From positions 1 to 64,000 of the forward strand of contig NZ_JADDXU010000002.1 in assembly GCF_015163075.1 (NCBI RefSeq): 64,000 nt of DNA, given 5' to 3'. Source of the DNA: Streptomyces justiciae. Lineage in GTDB: Bacteria; Actinomycetota; Actinomycetes; Streptomycetales; Streptomycetaceae. The position numbers and the translations under genes were made by a program. Under the pieces are notes generated by a model that saw only the letters and a program-made list of their open reading frames with translations, was not told the origin of the DNA and made no database searches. Of this stretch, positions 56,093 through 64,000 are shown piece by piece; within the stretch, counting starts at the first letter, position 1; each line of letters opens with the position of its first letter.

Positions 56093-56664
56093 CGGGGCCT
56101 TTCGGGGCGTTGGGTTAGCGGGAGAGGTTATACGTAAAACTCGGTGGGCGCCAGTCCCTGTATTCGGTGGGCGAGCGGGGGCGGCCTCGGGCGGGGCCGG
56201 GGCGGTTCTGAGGGGGGCTGGGGGCGATGGCATGCAGGGGTTCGGGCGGATCCGGGGGTGCGGGGGCTGGGGGGGAGCGATGCCCAGCGAGGCGGAGGGC
56301 GATGCCTGGGTGGGCCGGAGGCGATCCCTGGGTGGGCCCGGAGGCGCGGACAAGCGCGGACCGGAGGCGAGGACGGGCGCGGGCTATAGGGCGATCCCCA
56401 ATGGCGGCCGACGGCGACCCACCGGCAGGCCCGAAGGGCGCGCCGGTACAAGACGGAGAACGGCCGCCGGTGGGGGCGAAGGCGACCGCGAGTCGGGCCC
56501 CGAGGGCGATGCAGGACGGGGACCAGGGGGCCCCGGCGGAGACCGAGGCCGGTGCTCAGTGGGGCCGGGGGCGATTTCCAGTTTCGGATGGGCGCCGCGT
56601 CCGACCGCAGCCCTACGACCGCCGCCCGATGCAGGGCGTCGTGGAAGCCGTTAGCGTCCGGGCC
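56093..56664. repeat. 572-bp low-complexity intergenic region with irregular GGCGAT repeats
   Basis: Between a VOC gene and the FMN-binding gene, both read away from it. Reading frames cross it in several directions but encode low-complexity Gly/Arg/Pro sequence with no family likeness. The plus strand repeats short units such as GGCGATG/GGCGATC with GGGTGGGCCGGAGG (near 56224, 56308, 56330, 56391, 56507 and 56571) at irregular spacing. No operator or RNA gene identified. Confidence 0.5.
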
Positions 56665-57123
56665 ATGAAGATCAGCGAGCAGCCCCGCGATCCCGGACAG
56701 CGCAAGCGTGACGCCCTCGCGCGGCTGGAGCGGGAGATGGACGTGTGGGTGGCCACGGCGGACACAGACGGACTGCCCTGCCTGGTGCCCCTCTGGTTTC
56801 TGTGGGACGGCGAGGCCCTGTGGCTGGCGACGCGGCTGAAGACACCGACCGGGCGCAATCTGCGCGACGCCGGGCGGGCTCGGCTGGCGCTCGGGGACAC
56901 CCAGGACGTCGTGCTCGTCGACGGTGAGGCGGAGATGTACGCGTCGGACACCGTGCCGCCGGCCGCCGTGGAGGGGTTCCTGGCGAAGACGGGCTGGGAT
57001 CCGCGGACGGAGAGCCTGCCGTACGTCTGGTTCCGGGTGCGTCCGCGCGCGGTGCAGGCGCGGAACGGTGTGCACGAGATGCGGGGCCGGTATCTGATGC
57101 GGGACGGCGACTGGGTCGTGTGA
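56665..57123 (+). CDS. FMN/F420-binding split-barrel protein (pyridoxamine oxidase-like)
   Basis: 152 residues of the PPOX/FDR split-barrel type: VWVATADTDGLPCLVPLWFLWDG, the cofactor strand LWLATRLKTPTGRNLRD, and VWFRVRPRAVQARNG near the end. The group includes F420-dependent reductases of actinobacteria. Substrate unknown. Confidence 0.88.
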   Translation: MKISEQPRDPGQRKRDALARLEREMDVWVATADTDGLPCLVPLWFLWDGEALWLATRLKTPTGRNLRDAGRARLALGDTQDVVLVDGEAEMYASDTVPPAAVEGFLAKTGWDPRTESLPYVWFRVRPRAVQARNGVHEMRGRYLMRDGDWVV

Positions 57124-57232
57124 GGCCTACCGCTGTTCGACATTTCGTGTGCGCACGGGAGTTACCTGAGAGTAATCCCCGGTGGTTGGATGTGCGGCGC
57201 CACTCAACCCCCTTCACCCTCAGGGAGATCCA

Positions 57233-58207
57233 GTGACACCTCTCGCACCGCGCCGCACCCTGGGCGCGACCGCAGTCGCAGTCGTGTTCGCGGCCACCGC
57301 CGCACCCACCGCGACGGCCGCCGAACCGGCCCCGGCCGTACGGGTGTTGACGTACAACACGTTTCTTTTCAGCAAGACCCTCTACCCGAACTGGGGCCAG
57401 GACCACCGGGCCGCGGAGATCGCGAAGGCGGGGTTCTTCCACGGCAATGACGTCGTCGTGCTCCAGGAGGCGTTCGACAACTCCTCGTCGGACGCGCTGA
57501 AGAGCGCCGCCGCGGGCGAGTATCCGTACCAGACGCCGGTCGTCGGGCGGTCGAAGGACGGCTGGGACGCCACCGGTGGCGCCTACTCGGCGACCACGCC
57601 CGAGGACGGCGGGGTGACGGTGCTCAGCAAGTGGCCGGTCCTGCGCAAGGAGCAGTACGTCTACAAGGACGCGTGCGGTGCGGACTGGTGGTCCAACAAG
57701 GGCTTCGCGTATGTGGTGTTGAACGTCAACGGCAGCAAGGTGCACGTCGTCGGCACACACGCCCAGTCGACCGACCCCGGGTGCGACACGGGCGAGGCCG
57801 CCGCCATGCGCAGTCGGCAGTTCAGGGCGATCGACGCCTTCCTGGACGCCAAGAACATCCCCGCGGGCGAACAGGTCCTGGTCGCCGGGGACATGAACGT
57901 CGACTCGCGCTCGCCGGAGTACGCCTCGATGCTCGCCGACGGCGGTCTGGTGGGCGCCGACGCGCGGGCCGGGCACCCGTACTCCTTCGACACCCAGGAC
58001 AACTCCATCGCCCACGACCGCTATCCGGACGACCCGCGCGAGGATCTGGACTACATCCTCTACCGCGCGGGTCACGCCCGGCCCACGGCCTGGAAGAACG
58101 AGGTCGTCAAGGAGGAGTCGGCGCCCTGGACGGTGTCGAGCTGGGGCACCGACTACACGTACACGAACCTGTCCGACCACTACCCCGTGATCGGGTACGG
58201 CGGCTGA
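57233..58207 (+). CDS. Secreted sphingomyelin phosphodiesterase-like (DNase I-fold) enzyme
   Basis: 324 residues with a signal peptide ending ATAAEPA near 30. The endonuclease/exonuclease/phosphatase fold carries the neutral sphingomyelinase residues: NTFLFSK, the metal glutamate in LQEAFDN, GDMNVDSRS, DYILYR and the catalytic SDHYPV. Predicted phospholipase C-type cleavage of sphingomyelin or similar phosphodiesters. GGGAG precedes the GTG. Confidence 0.88.
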   Translation: MTPLAPRRTLGATAVAVVFAATAAPTATAAEPAPAVRVLTYNTFLFSKTLYPNWGQDHRAAEIAKAGFFHGNDVVVLQEAFDNSSSDALKSAAAGEYPYQTPVVGRSKDGWDATGGAYSATTPEDGGVTVLSKWPVLRKEQYVYKDACGADWWSNKGFAYVVLNVNGSKVHVVGTHAQSTDPGCDTGEAAAMRSRQFRAIDAFLDAKNIPAGEQVLVAGDMNVDSRSPEYASMLADGGLVGADARAGHPYSFDTQDNSIAHDRYPDDPREDLDYILYRAGHARPTAWKNEVVKEESAPWTVSSWGTDYTYTNLSDHYPVIGYGG

Positions 58208-59101
58208 TCAATCCGCCTGGGCGTGCAGTGAGTTGAGGCGGGTCAGCTCCTCGTCGGTGAGCCGGATCGCGCCCGCCGCCACGTTCTCGGTCAGGTGGTC
58301 GGGGTTGCCGGTGCCGGGGATGGCCAGCAGGTGCGGGCCCTGGTGCAGCGTCCAGGCGATACGGATCTGCGCGGGGCTCACACCGTGCGCCTGGGCGACG
58401 GCCAGCACCTCGGCGTCGTGGTTCGCGGTGGCGCCGTGTGCGCCCGCGTCACCGGCCACCGCGTAGAACGGGACGTAGGCGATGCCCTGTTCACCGCAGA
58501 TGCGCAGCAGTTCGTCGGGGTGGTCCAGGGCGTAGCGGTTCTGCACGCTCACCACGGGGGCGATGGCCTGCGCCTCGGCGAGGTGGCGGGGTTCGACGCC
58601 GGAGATGCCGAGGTGGCGGATCAGGCCCGCCTCGCGCAGTTCGGCGAGGGCGCCGAAGTGGTCGGCGATGGAGTCCTGGCGCATGCGGCGCAGGTAGACG
58701 ACGTCGAGGTGGTCGCGGCCCAACTGGCGCAGGTTCTCCTCGACATGGCCGCGCAGGTCCTCCGGGCGGGCGGAGGTGCCCCACTCCCCCGTCCAGTCGC
58801 GGAAGGGGCCGACCTTGGTGGCGATGACGAGATCGTCGGCGTACGGCGCCAGCGCGGTGTTGATCAGTTCGTTGGCGGAGCGCAGGGCGGAGAAGTAGAA
58901 GGCCGCGGTGTCGATGTGGTTGACGCCGAGCTCGATCGCCTTGTGCAGCACGGCGATCGCCTGCCGTCGGTCGCTCGGCGTCCCGAAGTGGAAGGCGGCG
59001 CTGCCCGTCAGCCGCATCGCGCCGAGACCGAGGCGGTGGACGGACAGGTCGCCGAGCTTCCAGGTGCCCGCGGCGTCCGCGGTGATCGTTTCGGTGGTCA
59101 T
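58208..59101 (-). CDS. Aldo/keto reductase with altered catalytic histidine
   Basis: 297 residues. Asp and Tyr in HIDTAAFYFS and Lys in IATKVG are present, but the usual LLQLH motif reads VVYLRRM, so the catalytic histidine is replaced by arginine, seen in some AKR subfamilies. Cofactor segment is LAIPGTGNPDHLTEN. The stop abuts the convergent sphingomyelinase stop with no gap. Confidence 0.88.
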   Translation of the reverse strand: MTTETITADAAGTWKLGDLSVHRLGLGAMRLTGSAAFHFGTPSDRRQAIAVLHKAIELGVNHIDTAAFYFSALRSANELINTALAPYADDLVIATKVGPFRDWTGEWGTSARPEDLRGHVEENLRQLGRDHLDVVYLRRMRQDSIADHFGALAELREAGLIRHLGISGVEPRHLAEAQAIAPVVSVQNRYALDHPDELLRICGEQGIAYVPFYAVAGDAGAHGATANHDAEVLAVAQAHGVSPAQIRIAWTLHQGPHLLAIPGTGNPDHLTENVAAGAIRLTDEELTRLNSLHAQAD

Positions 59102-59160
59102 CGGTGGAGTGTCACACAGGGTTCGGTGGTGGACGCACCCTTTACGGACACATGGGTCAG

Positions 59161-61545
59161 TCAGCCGTCCCAGGACCAGTCCGCCACCTCCGGCAGGTCC
59201 GTGCCGTGCTCGCGGATCCACTCGTGGTGGCGCAGCCGGGTGTCCTCCATCTCCTGGCGTACGGCGGTGGCGCGGACGGCGAGGCCGGGGACGCGGTCGA
59301 TGACGTCCATGACGAGGCGGTAGCGGTCGAGGTCGTTGCGGACGACCATGTCGAAGGGGGTGGTCGTGGTGCCGATCTCCTTGTAGCCGCGGACGTGCAG
59401 ATGGGCGTGGCCGGTGCGGCGGTAGGCGAGGCGGTGGATCAGCCAGGGGTAGCCGTGGTAGGCGAAGATCACCGGCTTGTCCGGGGTGAAGAGGCCGTCG
59501 TACTCGAAGTCGCTCATCCCGTGCGGGTGTTCCTCGCTCGGCAGCAGCCGGGCGATGTCGACGACGTTCACGACGCGCACGGCGAGGTCTGGCAGGTGGC
59601 GGCGGAGCAACTGGGCGGCGGCCAGCACCTCCTGGGTGGGGACGTCGCCGGCGCAGGCGAGCACCACGTCGGGTTCGCGGGTGCCGTCCTCGGTGCCGGC
59701 CCAGTCCCAGACGCCGAGTCCGCGGGCGCAGTGGATGCGGGCCTGGTCCATGGACAGCCAGTCGTAGCAGGGCTGTTTGCCGGCGACGACGACGTTGACG
59801 TAGTCGCGGCTGCGCAGCACGTGGTCGGCGACGGAGAGCAGGGTGTTGGCGTCCGGCGGCAGGTAGACCCGGACCGCCTCGGGGCTCTTGTTGAGGATGT
59901 GGTCGACGAAGCCGGGGTCCTGGTGGGAGAAGCCGTTGTGGTCCTGGCGCCAGACGTGCGAGGTGAGCAGGTAGTTGAGGGAGGCGATGGGGGCGCGCCA
60001 GGGCAGTCGGCGGGTGACGCGGAGCCATTTGATGTGCTGGTTGACCATCGAGTCGACGATGTGGACGAAGGCCTCGTAGCAGGAGAACAGTCCGTGCCGG
60101 CCGGTGAGGAGGTAGCCCTCCAGCCAGCCCTGGCAGGTGTGTTCGGAGAGGATCTCCATCACCCGGCCGTGCCGGTCGAGGTGTTCGTCGACGTCGTAGG
60201 TGGCGGCCTGCCAGGCCTTGCCGCTGGCCGAGTAGACGGCCTGGAGGCGGTTGGAGGCGGTCTCGTCAGGGCCGACCAGGCGGAAGTCGCGGCGGTCGGC
60301 GGTGGCCTGCATGACGTGTTCGAGCAACTCGCCCAGGACGCGGGTGGGTTCGTGGAGGGTGGCACCGGGTTTGTCGACGGGCACGGCGAACCGTTCCAGG
60401 GGCGGCAGGGGCAACGACCGTAGGAGGAGGCCTCCGTTGGCGTGCGGGGTGGCGCCGAGACGGTGCGGTCCGTCAGGGACGTGGGTGAGGAGGTGGGGGC
60501 GCGGGCGGCCCTGGTCGTCGAAGAGTTCCTCGGGGCGGTAGGAGCGCAGCCAGGTCTCCAACTGCCGTAGGTGTTCTGGGTTGTCGCGTACGGCGGACAG
60601 CGGGACCTGGTGGGAGCGCCAGGTATCGGCCACGGGGAGGCCGTCGACCTCGGCGGGGCCCGTCCAGCCCTTGGGTGTGCGCAGCACGATCATCGGCCAG
60701 CGGGGGCGTTCGCCGGTGTCCTGTTCGCGGGCGGCGTGCTGGATGGCCGCGATGCGGTCGAGGGCGGTGTCCATGGCGTGGGCCATGGCGCGGTGGACGG
60801 TGGCCGGGTCGTCGCCGGTGACATGGAGCGGGTCGTGGCCGTATCCCCTGAGCAGGGCGTCGAGTTCGTCCTCGGGGATGCGGGCGAGGACGGTCGGGTT
60901 GGCGATCTTGTAGCCGTTGAGGTGGAGGATCGGCAGGACGGCGCCGTCGTGGATGGGGTCGAGGAACTTGTTGGAGTGCCAGGAAGCGGCCAGCGGGCCC
61001 GTCTCGGCCTCGCCGTCGCCGATGACGCAGGCGACGAGCAGGTCGGGGTTGTCGAGTGCGGCGCCGTAGGCGTGCGAGAGGGAGTAGCCGAGTTCGCCGC
61101 CCTCGTGGATCGAGCCGGGGGTCTCGGGGGCGACGTGGCTGGGGACGCCGCCGGGGAACGAGAACTGCTTGAACAGCCGGGCCATGCCCTGCGCGTCCCG
61201 GGTGATGTCCGGGTACGTCTCGCTGTACGCCCCCTCCAGCCAGGCGTTGGCGAGAACGGCGGGGCCGCCGTGTCCGGGGCCCCAGACGCACAGGGCGTCC
61301 AGGTCGCGGGCCTTGATCACCCGGTTGAGGTGGGTGTGGACGAGGTTGAGGCCGGGTGAGGTGCCCCAGTGGCCGAGCAGCCGTGGCTTGACGTGCTCCG
61401 GGCGCAGCGGCTCGGTCAGCAGGGGGTTGGCCATGAGGTAGATCTGGCCGACGGCGAGGTAGTTCGCCGCGCGCCAGTGGGCGTCCAGGGAGGTCAGCTC
61501 CTCGTCCGTGAGTACGCCGGGCTGCTGCCGGGTGGCGGCGGACAT
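59161..61545 (-). CDS. Phosphoketolase (xylulose-5-P/fructose-6-P)
   Basis: 794 residues, full length for the Xfp family. It splits xylulose 5-phosphate (or fructose 6-phosphate) with phosphate into acetyl phosphate and an aldose phosphate, using thiamine diphosphate. Landmarks: GRWGTSPGL-like [19 protein letters not shown], the thiamine motif [11 protein letters not shown], and [13 protein letters not shown]. The neighbouring frame-disrupted FMN gene lies upstream on the same strand. Confidence 0.95.
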   Translation of the reverse strand: MSAATRQQPGVLTDEELTSLDAHWRAANYLAVGQIYLMANPLLTEPLRPEHVKPRLLGHWGTSPGLNLVHTHLNRVIKARDLDALCVWGPGHGGPAVLANAWLEGAYSETYPDITRDAQGMARLFKQFSFPGGVPSHVAPETPGSIHEGGELGYSLSHAYGAALDNPDLLVACVIGDGEAETGPLAASWHSNKFLDPIHDGAVLPILHLNGYKIANPTVLARIPEDELDALLRGYGHDPLHVTGDDPATVHRAMAHAMDTALDRIAAIQHAAREQDTGERPRWPMIVLRTPKGWTGPAEVDGLPVADTWRSHQVPLSAVRDNPEHLRQLETWLRSYRPEELFDDQGRPRPHLLTHVPDGPHRLGATPHANGGLLLRSLPLPPLERFAVPVDKPGATLHEPTRVLGELLEHVMQATADRRDFRLVGPDETASNRLQAVYSASGKAWQAATYDVDEHLDRHGRVMEILSEHTCQGWLEGYLLTGRHGLFSCYEAFVHIVDSMVNQHIKWLRVTRRLPWRAPIASLNYLLTSHVWRQDHNGFSHQDPGFVDHILNKSPEAVRVYLPPDANTLLSVADHVLRSRDYVNVVVAGKQPCYDWLSMDQARIHCARGLGVWDWAGTEDGTREPDVVLACAGDVPTQEVLAAAQLLRRHLPDLAVRVVNVVDIARLLPSEEHPHGMSDFEYDGLFTPDKPVIFAYHGYPWLIHRLAYRRTGHAHLHVRGYKEIGTTTTPFDMVVRNDLDRYRLVMDVIDRVPGLAVRATAVRQEMEDTRLRHHEWIREHGTDLPEVADWSWDG

Positions 61546-61679
61546 GGGTTCCCCTTCCGGTCGGTGTCGGGGTACGGCGGGCGCGTGCGGGTGGTGGTGT
61601 CCAGATTCACCCTGGTCCGTCGCGCCGGGTACCCGACAGGGCCGACCGGGCCACATGAAGGAAGGCCGACGGGGCCCAC

Positions 61680-62129
61680 TCAGGGGGCGAACGGGACGCC
61701 GTACATGCCCCGTCCGCCGACGAGGGCGCGTTCGGTGACCAGTTCGGGCTCGATGCGGACGAAGACCTCCCGGGGAACGGGGACCCAGGAGAGGCGGGCC
61801 TGAGCGGGACGGCCGTGCGTGTGCGGCCCGGTCCGTGACGACGGCGGCGTGACCGGTGACGACGACACTCCAGCCGACGTGCGCGCCGGCGTCGACCTCG
61901 TCGACCTCGTCAGCCTCGAAGGCCACCACGGCACCATCGACGGCCCGGCCGGCTCGGACGCGGCCGCGGTGCGCAGCAGCACGGCTCCGTCACCGTCGAG
62001 GGCGAAGTGCACGGGCAGGAGGGCGGGGAGGGCCTGACGGGTGCGGACGATCCGCCCGATGGGCGCGGTCACCAACAGCCGCAGACACTCCTCCCGACCG
62101 AGCTCGCGGAATCCGTCGTTGGGGTACAC
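61680..62129 (-). pseudogene. PPOX-type (FMN-binding split barrel) gene with two compensating frameshifts
   Basis: The frame from the ATG at 62129 begins like a normal member ([30 protein letters not shown]) and ends normally ([22 protein letters not shown]). In between (about 61800-61960) it runs into Ser/Thr/Arg-rich nonsense. The missing core ([12 protein letters not shown] then [17 protein letters not shown]) is encoded in a second frame of the same strand. Two opposite-sign shifts therefore scramble about 50 residues without introducing a stop. It could be a decayed gene or two sequencing errors. Confidence 0.7.
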
Positions 62130-62345
62130 GGGTCACCCTTCGCGAGATGCCGGTGTCTGCGGCCCATCCTCCTGCGCCCACGCGACGGGGTTCAGAGACG
62201 ACGGACCCTCATCGCACGGACGGCGGTCCCGGGCTGCTGGGCGGCAGCTCCGGATACGGAAAGGACCTGCCGAGCGCGGCCCGGTCCGGCGGAAGCCCGC
62301 GGGATGATGGGGCCTTCGACCAGGCAGGGGCGGCGGAGGCTTCGG

Positions 62346-62834
62346 GTGGGGTACGAGGTGGAGGCGGCGATCGCGGGAGGCGAGCTGCTGCGCGCGGCAT
62401 CGCGGGACGTACCCGGCGCGCACGTGGTGCCGATGCTCCAAGGCCTGTCGCTGCTGCCGATGATCGATGAGGTTTTGGACGCCGTTACGGACGGCAGCCC
62501 CGTGGGTGCCCTCGGGTTCTGGAAGCTGCCCGGCGGGTTCGAGGGGGTGCTCGCCCAGTGGTCCGCGGCCGGGCCCGTCGCCTATGTCGAGGCTGAGTAT
62601 TTCGGGGGCGTCGGTCAACAGCGCGCCGCCGTCTGGGACGGCGGGACCCTGGCCCTCGGGCCACTGGAGAGAGCCGCCCGGCGCGGGCTTCGCACCGTCA
62701 GCCCCGTCAGCCCCGTCTCACAGGCCCTTCGTCTGCTCGGCGTGCGTCGGAGTCTCGGGGAGGACGAGTTCTCGGCTGTCGGGCTGGATCGCAACCGCCG
62801 TACCGACGACTGGATCCTGTCCGGTACGAGGTGA
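62346..62834 (+). CDS. Conserved hypothetical protein
   Basis: 162 residues, GTG start with GGAGG 6 bases upstream. Alternating hydrophobic and turn segments (HVVPMLQGLSLLPMIDEVLDAV, FWKLPGGFEGVLAQW, VAYVEAEYFGGVGQQRAAVWDGG) suggest a small alpha/beta protein, and the pattern with a Trp-rich middle is reminiscent of immunity-type or SMI1-like folds, but I cannot name a family. Confidence 0.6.
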   Translation: MGYEVEAAIAGGELLRAASRDVPGAHVVPMLQGLSLLPMIDEVLDAVTDGSPVGALGFWKLPGGFEGVLAQWSAAGPVAYVEAEYFGGVGQQRAAVWDGGTLALGPLERAARRGLRTVSPVSPVSQALRLLGVRRSLGEDEFSAVGLDRNRRTDDWILSGTR

Positions 62835-62868
62835 GGCCGGGCGGCCCGACGGCCTGCGCCCGCGCCTC

Positions 62869-62964
62869 AGCCCAGCCGCCCACCCCAACGCCCACGCCCA
62901 AGCCCAGCCGCCCACCCCAACGCCCGCGCCCAAGCCCAGCCGCCCACCCCAACGCCCGCCCGCA
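62869..62964. repeat. 32-bp tandem repeat, about three copies
   Basis: Unit AGCCCAGCCGCCCACCCCAA... starts at 62869, 62901 and 62933. Copies 1 and 2 differ at one base, and the third diverges in its last bases. It lies between two convergent genes, ending 8 bp before the aldehyde dehydrogenase stop, and has no coding function I can see. Confidence 0.9.
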
Positions 62965-62972
62965 CCGGCTCC

Positions 62973-64000
62973 TCAGCCCAGCGGCTTGTTCAGGATCGCC
63001 TTGCGGTGGCTGAACGTCTCGATGGAGTAGCGGCCGTGGTAATTGCCCATGCCGCTTTCGCCGACGCCGCCGAAGGGGAGGTCGGAGACGGTGAGGTGGG
63101 CGAGAGGGAGGCCGTAGCCGAGGCCGCCGGAGGAGGTTTCCGCGGCGAGGCGGTCGCGGGTGGTCCGCGACTCGGCGAAGACGTACAGGGCGAGCGGCTT
63201 GTCGCGGTCGTTGATGAAGTCGATCGCGCCGTCGAGGTCCGGCACGGTGACGATCGGGAGGATCGGGCCGAAGATCTCCTCCTGCATGACGGGCGACGCG
63301 GGGTCGACGTCCGCCAGGACGGTGGGGGCGATGTACTTCTGGGAGCGGTCGGTGTCGCCGCCCACGACCACGCGGCCCGAGTCGAGCAGGCCGGTGAGCC
63401 GGTCGAAGTGGCGTTCGTTGACGATGCGGCCGTACTCGCCGGAGGCGGACGCGTCGGTGCCGTACACCGCCTGGATCGCCTTGGTCAGCAGGGGCTCCAG
63501 GGCCGCCGCCGTCTCCGGGTCGGTGAGGACGTAGTCGGGGGCCACGCAGGTCTGGCCCGCGTTGAGGAACTTGCCGCGGGCGAGGCGGTCCGCGACGACG
63601 GCGAGGTCCGCGTCGGGGTCGACGAACGCCGGGGACTTGCCGCCGAGTTCGAGGGTGACCGGCGTGAGGTGCTCGGCGGCGGCCCGCATGACGATACGGC
63701 CGACGACGCCGTTGCCGGTGTAGAAGATGTGGTCGAAGCGCTCGGCCAGCAGCGCCGTCGTCTCCGGGACGCCGCCCTCGACGACCGCGAAGGTCTCCGT
63801 GTCGAGGAACTCCGGCAGCAGCCGGGCCAGGGCGGCCGACGTCGCCGGCGCCAGCTCGCTCGGCTTGACGACCACGGCGTTGCCCGCGGCCAGGGCACCC
63901 ACGACCGGCGCGAGCAGAAGCTGGGCCGGGTAGTTCCAGGGCGCGATGACGAGGACGACGCCGAGCGGGTCGTACTGCGTCCAGGCGGTCGCGTCGGCAC
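62973..64000 (-). CDS. Aldehyde dehydrogenase (C-terminal part; gene continues past the right edge)
   Basis: Partial NAD(P)-dependent aldehyde dehydrogenase. About 342 codons are visible, starting within the motif [13 protein letters not shown]. Catalytic glutamate in LELGGKSP and nucleophile cysteine in [11 protein letters not shown] are present; [21 protein letters not shown] and the final ALDH C terminus follow. The group resembles ALDH3-type (fatty or aromatic aldehydes). The N-terminal part lies outside the window. Confidence 0.94.
   Translation of the reverse strand, partial: ADATAWTQYDPLGVVLVIAPWNYPAQLLLAPVVGALAAGNAVVVKPSELAPATSAALARLLPEFLDTETFAVVEGGVPETTALLAERFDHIFYTGNGVVGRIVMRAAAEHLTPVTLELGGKSPAFVDPDADLAVVADRLARGKFLNAGQTCVAPDYVLTDPETAAALEPLLTKAIQAVYGTDASASGEYGRIVNERHFDRLTGLLDSGRVVVGGDTDRSQKYIAPTVLADVDPASPVMQEEIFGPILPIVTVPDLDGAIDFINDRDKPLALYVFAESRTTRDRLAAETSSGGLGYGLPLAHLTVSDLPFGGVGESGMGNYHGRYSIETFSHRKAILNKPLG

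Noticed and set aside
61626..61634. GGGTAC motif on the minus strand upstream of phosphoketolase
   Set aside because: The sequence GGGTACCC is symmetric and no GNNT lies 14-16 bases upstream on the minus strand.
59161..61929. 922-codon frame extending phosphoketolase upstream
   Set aside because: The extra N terminus is in fact the misframed core of the neighbouring split-barrel gene. Phosphoketolase begins at the ATG at 61545 with the usual length.

Overview
The window is very G+C-rich (third codon positions almost all G or C) and has densely packed genes, many GTG starts, Tat and lipoprotein signals, an SsgA-like protein, melC tyrosinase genes, a clpP3-clpP4-popR locus and a streptophobe membrane protein. 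Together these point to a Streptomyces chromosome. I see no rRNA, tRNA, CRISPR array, insertion sequence or prophage. The mix of secreted hydrolases, redox enzymes and regulators resembles an arm or arm-proximal region, but that is inference.

Layout. 0-5.2 kb: secreted GH27 alpha-galactosidase with a ROK regulator, a broken GNAT gene, and a secreted M4 metalloprotease. 5.4-8.8 kb: secreted serine hydrolase, a TerD-CAP-CAP fusion and an AIM24 protein. 9-12.1 kb: TPR gene cut by an amber codon, coupled to a polyprenyl synthase, then a PLP dehydratase. 12.3-18.7 kb: membrane-anchored pseudokinase, beta-lactamase-fold hydrolase, F420-type oxidoreductase, HTH protein, SsgA-like protein behind a SigB-type promoter motif, and a DUF2238 membrane protein overlapping a DUF6328 gene. 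19.2-25.4 kb: aldo/keto reductase, cholesterol-oxidase-like flavoprotein, MFS-TetR operon and FAD monooxygenase, with related TetR-like operators at two sites. 25.7-29.6 kb: melC1-melC2, RNase H with a zinc-ligand-like tail, VOC protein and zinc alcohol dehydrogenase.

29.7-37.8 kb: GH51 arabinofuranosidase with a LacI regulator and candidate operator, a response regulator plus hybrid histidine kinase, an SGNH-like lipoprotein and an epoxide hydrolase. 37.8-42.2 kb: clpP3-clpP4 and popR with PopR-like boxes on both sides, a methyltransferase, and a SigB-family sigma factor convergent with an anti-sigma-type ATPase. 42.3-49.4 kb: DUF6777 protein, streptophobe, an active-looking Ser/Thr kinase, an SH3-like protein and a double-FHA ABC transporter, comparable to the PknF/Rv1747 pair of Mycobacterium tuberculosis. 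49.7-64 kb: housekeeping and catabolic genes (SnoaL-like, DUF1905, two aldo/keto reductases, LysR, carotenoid oxygenase, DinB-like, adenosine deaminase, sphingomyelinase-like, phosphoketolase), a frame-disrupted FMN-binding gene, and an aldehyde dehydrogenase running off the right edge.

The most informative observations are the regulatory wiring (TetR, PopR, LacI and ROK palindromes; SigB-type promoter motifs), the kinase/FHA transporter cluster, the pseudokinase, ClpP4 lacking its catalytic histidine, the TerD-CAP-CAP fusion, and three decaying genes.
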